A stretch of DNA of 45,060 nt from CAZGOM01 sp964542875 (GTDB lineage Bacteria; Planctomycetota; Phycisphaerae; Phycisphaerales; Phycisphaeraceae). Made by a program: the position numbers and the translations under genes. The notes under the pieces were generated by a model, which ran no database searches, was not told the origin of the DNA, and was given only the letters and a program-made list of their open reading frames with translations. The stretch is taken from positions 1 through 45,060 of the forward strand of contig CAZIWA010000036.1 of assembly GCA_964542875.1 (NCBI GenBank), read 5' to 3'. Positions 43,295 to 45,060 of the stretch are shown here, piece by piece (within the stretch, counting starts at the first letter, position 1; each line of letters begins with the position of its first letter).

Positions 43295-43750
43295 CTTTCG
43301 TTTGGGAAGTGTCCGCGTTTCGATAATCTTCTTCATCGCAGCCAGCGTTTCTTCGCTGACATGATGTTCCAGCCCTTCGGCATCCCGTTGCGCGGTGTCC
43401 TTGGAAATCCCAAGCACGTTCAAAAACTCCACAATCAACAGGTGTCTGGCCTTGCATGTAGCCGCGAGTTTTCGGCCTTCATCCGTTAAGAAAATAGACC
43501 GATACGGCTCAGTCTGAACCAACCCTGCTTTTTGAAGCCGGTTCACTGTTTTGATTACCGTCACATGCGTGATCCCCAGCTTTGCGGCCAAATCCACGGC
43601 CCGCGCTTCCCCTTTTTCTGCGATCAGGTCGGCAATCGTCTCCACATAATCCTGTGCCGTCTCCGTGGCGTGTTGCGTCCGAACACGCCGAAAAGGGTTG
43701 AGGGATGGGTCTTTGACCACCGTGGGTTTGGAACTCACTTTTTTGTTCAT
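43289..43750 (-). CDS. mntR: Mn-responsive regulator MntR (DtxR family)
   Basis: The regulator represses Mn uptake when Mn is high. From M at 43750 it has 153 residues, the size of E. coli MntR; a longer form from 43810 is open but its first 20 residues look non-family. The winged HTH is visible: EKGEARAVDLAAKLGITHVT followed by VIKTVNRLQKAGLVQTEPYR and the wing SIFLTDEGRKLA. Metal-site residues are in RDAEGLEHHVSEETL, close to the E. coli segment RDAEGMEHHVSEETL. It is divergent from the Nramp gene, and a MntR-type palindrome lies between them, so this pair is a classical Mn switch. Confidence 0.93.
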   Translation of the reverse strand: MNKKVSSKPTVVKDPSLNPFRRVRTQHATETAQDYVETIADLIAEKGEARAVDLAAKLGITHVTVIKTVNRLQKAGLVQTEPYRSIFLTDEGRKLAATCKARHLLIVEFLNVLGISKDTAQRDAEGLEHHVSEETLAAMKKIIETRTLPKRKS

Positions 43751-43899
43751 ATCTGCTGAAAAGCCCGGCGCAGGGCGACATTCTTTGTGAACCGCTCCCA
43801 CACCCGTCAATTTACCTAAAAGGCCGGAAATAGGTCAGGCACTGCACAGCTTCAACACAGCCGCCTTCAAAATCCAATTGACAAGCCTCGGCTTCAAAA

Positions 43900-43915
43900 T
43901 GTAGCCTATGCTACA
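43900..43915. promoter_or_regulatory. MntR-type operator upstream of the Nramp gene
   Basis: TGTAGC-CTAT-GCTACA is a perfect palindrome containing TAGC-N4-GCTA, the core of the E. coli MntR box. It lies 17 bp after TTGACA (43878-43883), a good -35, and would overlap the -10 and the first nucleotides of the gene. Binding would block transcription. The ATG at 43908 lies inside it. Confidence 0.65.
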
Positions 43916-43916
43916 A

Positions 43917-45060
43917 ATGAGCACGCTACCCCCATCCGACAGCGACGCGTTAAAAGACATTCCCTCCCATGGCTGGAACAGAGAGGCCACCACCGTCAGC
44001 CTCCCGGAATCCCACCGAACCGTCCCTGTTCCTCTTAACGCTCCCGTATGGCGCAAGATGCTCGCCTTCGCCGGCCCAGGCTTCCTGGTGGCAGTCGGCT
44101 ATATGGACCCGGGCAACTGGGCCACGGATTTGGCGGGCGGCGCACGCTTTGGTTACACACTCCTATCTGTCATTCTGATTTCCAACCTCATGGCCATCCT
44201 TCTCCAGCACCTGTGCGTCAAGCTCGGGGTTGTGACTGGTCGAGACCTCGCCCAGGCCTGCCGCGACCATTACTCCAAGCCCACTGTCTGGCTCCTCTGG
44301 ATTCTTTGTGAGCTTGCCATCGCCGCTTGTGATCTGGCGGAAGTCATCGGTTCGGCCATCGGGCTGCAACTTCTCTTTGGCATTCCCCTGGTGTGGGGCT
44401 GCGTCATCACCTGCCTGGATGTGTTGGCTGTATTGCTGCTGCAAAACAAAGGCTTCCGCCTCATCGAAGCCATCGTCATCACTCTCATCGCCACCGTGGG
44501 CGGCTGCTTCGTATTCGAACTCTTCTTCGCCAAGCCCCACATCCCCACGCTCGTCGCCGGCTTCATCCCCAGCAAAGAAATCCTCCAGAACAAAGAAATG
44601 CTCTTCGTCGCCATCGGCATTCTGGGCGCAACGGTCATGCCTCATAACCTTTACCTTCATTCATCAATCATCCAGACCCGCAACTTTGAACGAAACCCCA
44701 CCGGCCGCCGCATGGCCATCCGCTACGGCACCATCGATTCCAGCATCGCCCTCACCTTTGCGCTCTTCATCAATGCTGCCATCCTGATCCTTGCCGCCGC
44801 CGCCTTCCACTGGTCGGGCCAGCAGGACGTCGCCGAAATTCAGGACGCCTACAAGCTCCTAAGCCCCAGCCTCGGCGTCGGCATTGCCGGCACCCTCTTC
44901 GCCATTGCCCTGCTGGCCTCAGGGCAGAACTCCACGCTCACCGGCACCCTGGCGGGCCAGATCGTCATGGAAGGCTTCTTAAACTTTCGGCTCCCGCCCG
45001 CCGCACGGCGTCTGGTCACCCGTGGGCTCGCAATTGTCCCCGCCGTCTGCGTCATCGGTT
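43917..45060 (+). CDS. mntH: Nramp-family Mn2+/Fe2+ transporter, partial at the window end
   Basis: The product, incomplete at the right edge, imports Mn2+ with protons. TM1 has GPGFLVAVGYMDPGNWATDL, with the metal-binding DPGN motif, and TM6 has VAIGILGATVMPHNLYLHSS, with the family MPHNLYLHS motif. Helices continue to the window end (380 codons seen). The start is either ATG 43917 (MSTLPPSDSD) or 43908 (MLQ); neither has a clear ribosome site and both overlap or follow the operator, which suggests a leaderless or very short mRNA leader. An N-terminal extension of about 45 residues precedes TM1. The gene is divergent from mntR. Confidence 0.92.
   Translation, partial: MSTLPPSDSDALKDIPSHGWNREATTVSLPESHRTVPVPLNAPVWRKMLAFAGPGFLVAVGYMDPGNWATDLAGGARFGYTLLSVILISNLMAILLQHLCVKLGVVTGRDLAQACRDHYSKPTVWLLWILCELAIAACDLAEVIGSAIGLQLLFGIPLVWGCVITCLDVLAVLLLQNKGFRLIEAIVITLIATVGGCFVFELFFAKPHIPTLVAGFIPSKEILQNKEMLFVAIGILGATVMPHNLYLHSSIIQTRNFERNPTGRRMAIRYGTIDSSIALTFALFINAAILILAAAAFHWSGQQDVAEIQDAYKLLSPSLGVGIAGTLFAIALLASGQNSTLTGTLAGQIVMEGFLNFRLPPAARRLVTRGLAIVPAVCVIG

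Noticed and set aside
1..45060. CRISPR arrays and tRNA or rRNA genes
   Set aside because: No regularly spaced 25-40-bp repeats with unique spacers and no cloverleaf other than the tRNA-like part of tmRNA were seen.

Overview
The window is a GC-rich bacterial chromosome segment whose real genes mostly use C- or G-ending codons. The tmRNA tag ending in LAA, a GntR-type HTH remnant and the gene styles suggest a Planctomycetota or Verrucomicrobiota (PVC) relative. This is a low-confidence inference; nothing in the window fixes the taxon.

Layout. (1) 1-4060, chromosomal flank: a hypothetical gene, a 72-residue GntR-like HTH, a strong terminator, an AraC regulator on the minus strand, and ssrA (tmRNA) with its own promoter. 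(2) 4061 to about 28930, a genomic island beside the tmRNA 3' end. It opens with three TGTCCGAT repeats at an exact 23-bp period and a tyrosine recombinase that carries an extra C-terminal HTH. A minus-strand four-gene operon follows (15923 to 6235): a GNAT-ABC ATPase fusion, a DrmE-like protein, a DrmA-like helicase and a DrmB-like DUF1998 protein. This is a DISARM-like core with no methyltransferase and no PLD nuclease of its own. Divergent from it is a plus-strand run (16403-28920): type III restriction subunit, YwgA-like protein, YwfO-like HD phosphohydrolase, type III methyltransferase, a small unknown protein, a protein with a diadenylate-cyclase (DisA_N-like) domain, a RelE-like/UvrD helicase fusion and an AT-rich orphan. 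(3) About 28930-30450, a junction full of gene debris: short coding fragments, an EamA remnant with an apparent internal deletion, and a DUF6766/SDR chimeric ORF. (4) 30595-33242, two related alpha/beta hydrolases in convergent orientation. (5) 33331-45060, metal homeostasis: a leader ORF, a small Cys-containing exported protein, CzcCBA efflux, two small His-rich or membrane proteins, a Zn/Cd P-type ATPase, MntR, and an Nramp Mn transporter that runs off the window. An MntR-type operator overlaps the mntH start.

How the parts work together. The island looks like a defence island delivered or maintained by the integrase. The most novel element is the DISARM-like operon in which a GNAT-ABC protein stands where a DNA methyltransferase is expected. 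The second is the AT-rich cassette carrying the diadenylate-cyclase-like gene, inserted between the type III mod gene and the helicase. The metal region forms a transenvelope exporter plus an inner-membrane exporter for divalent cations, next to a separately regulated Mn uptake unit.
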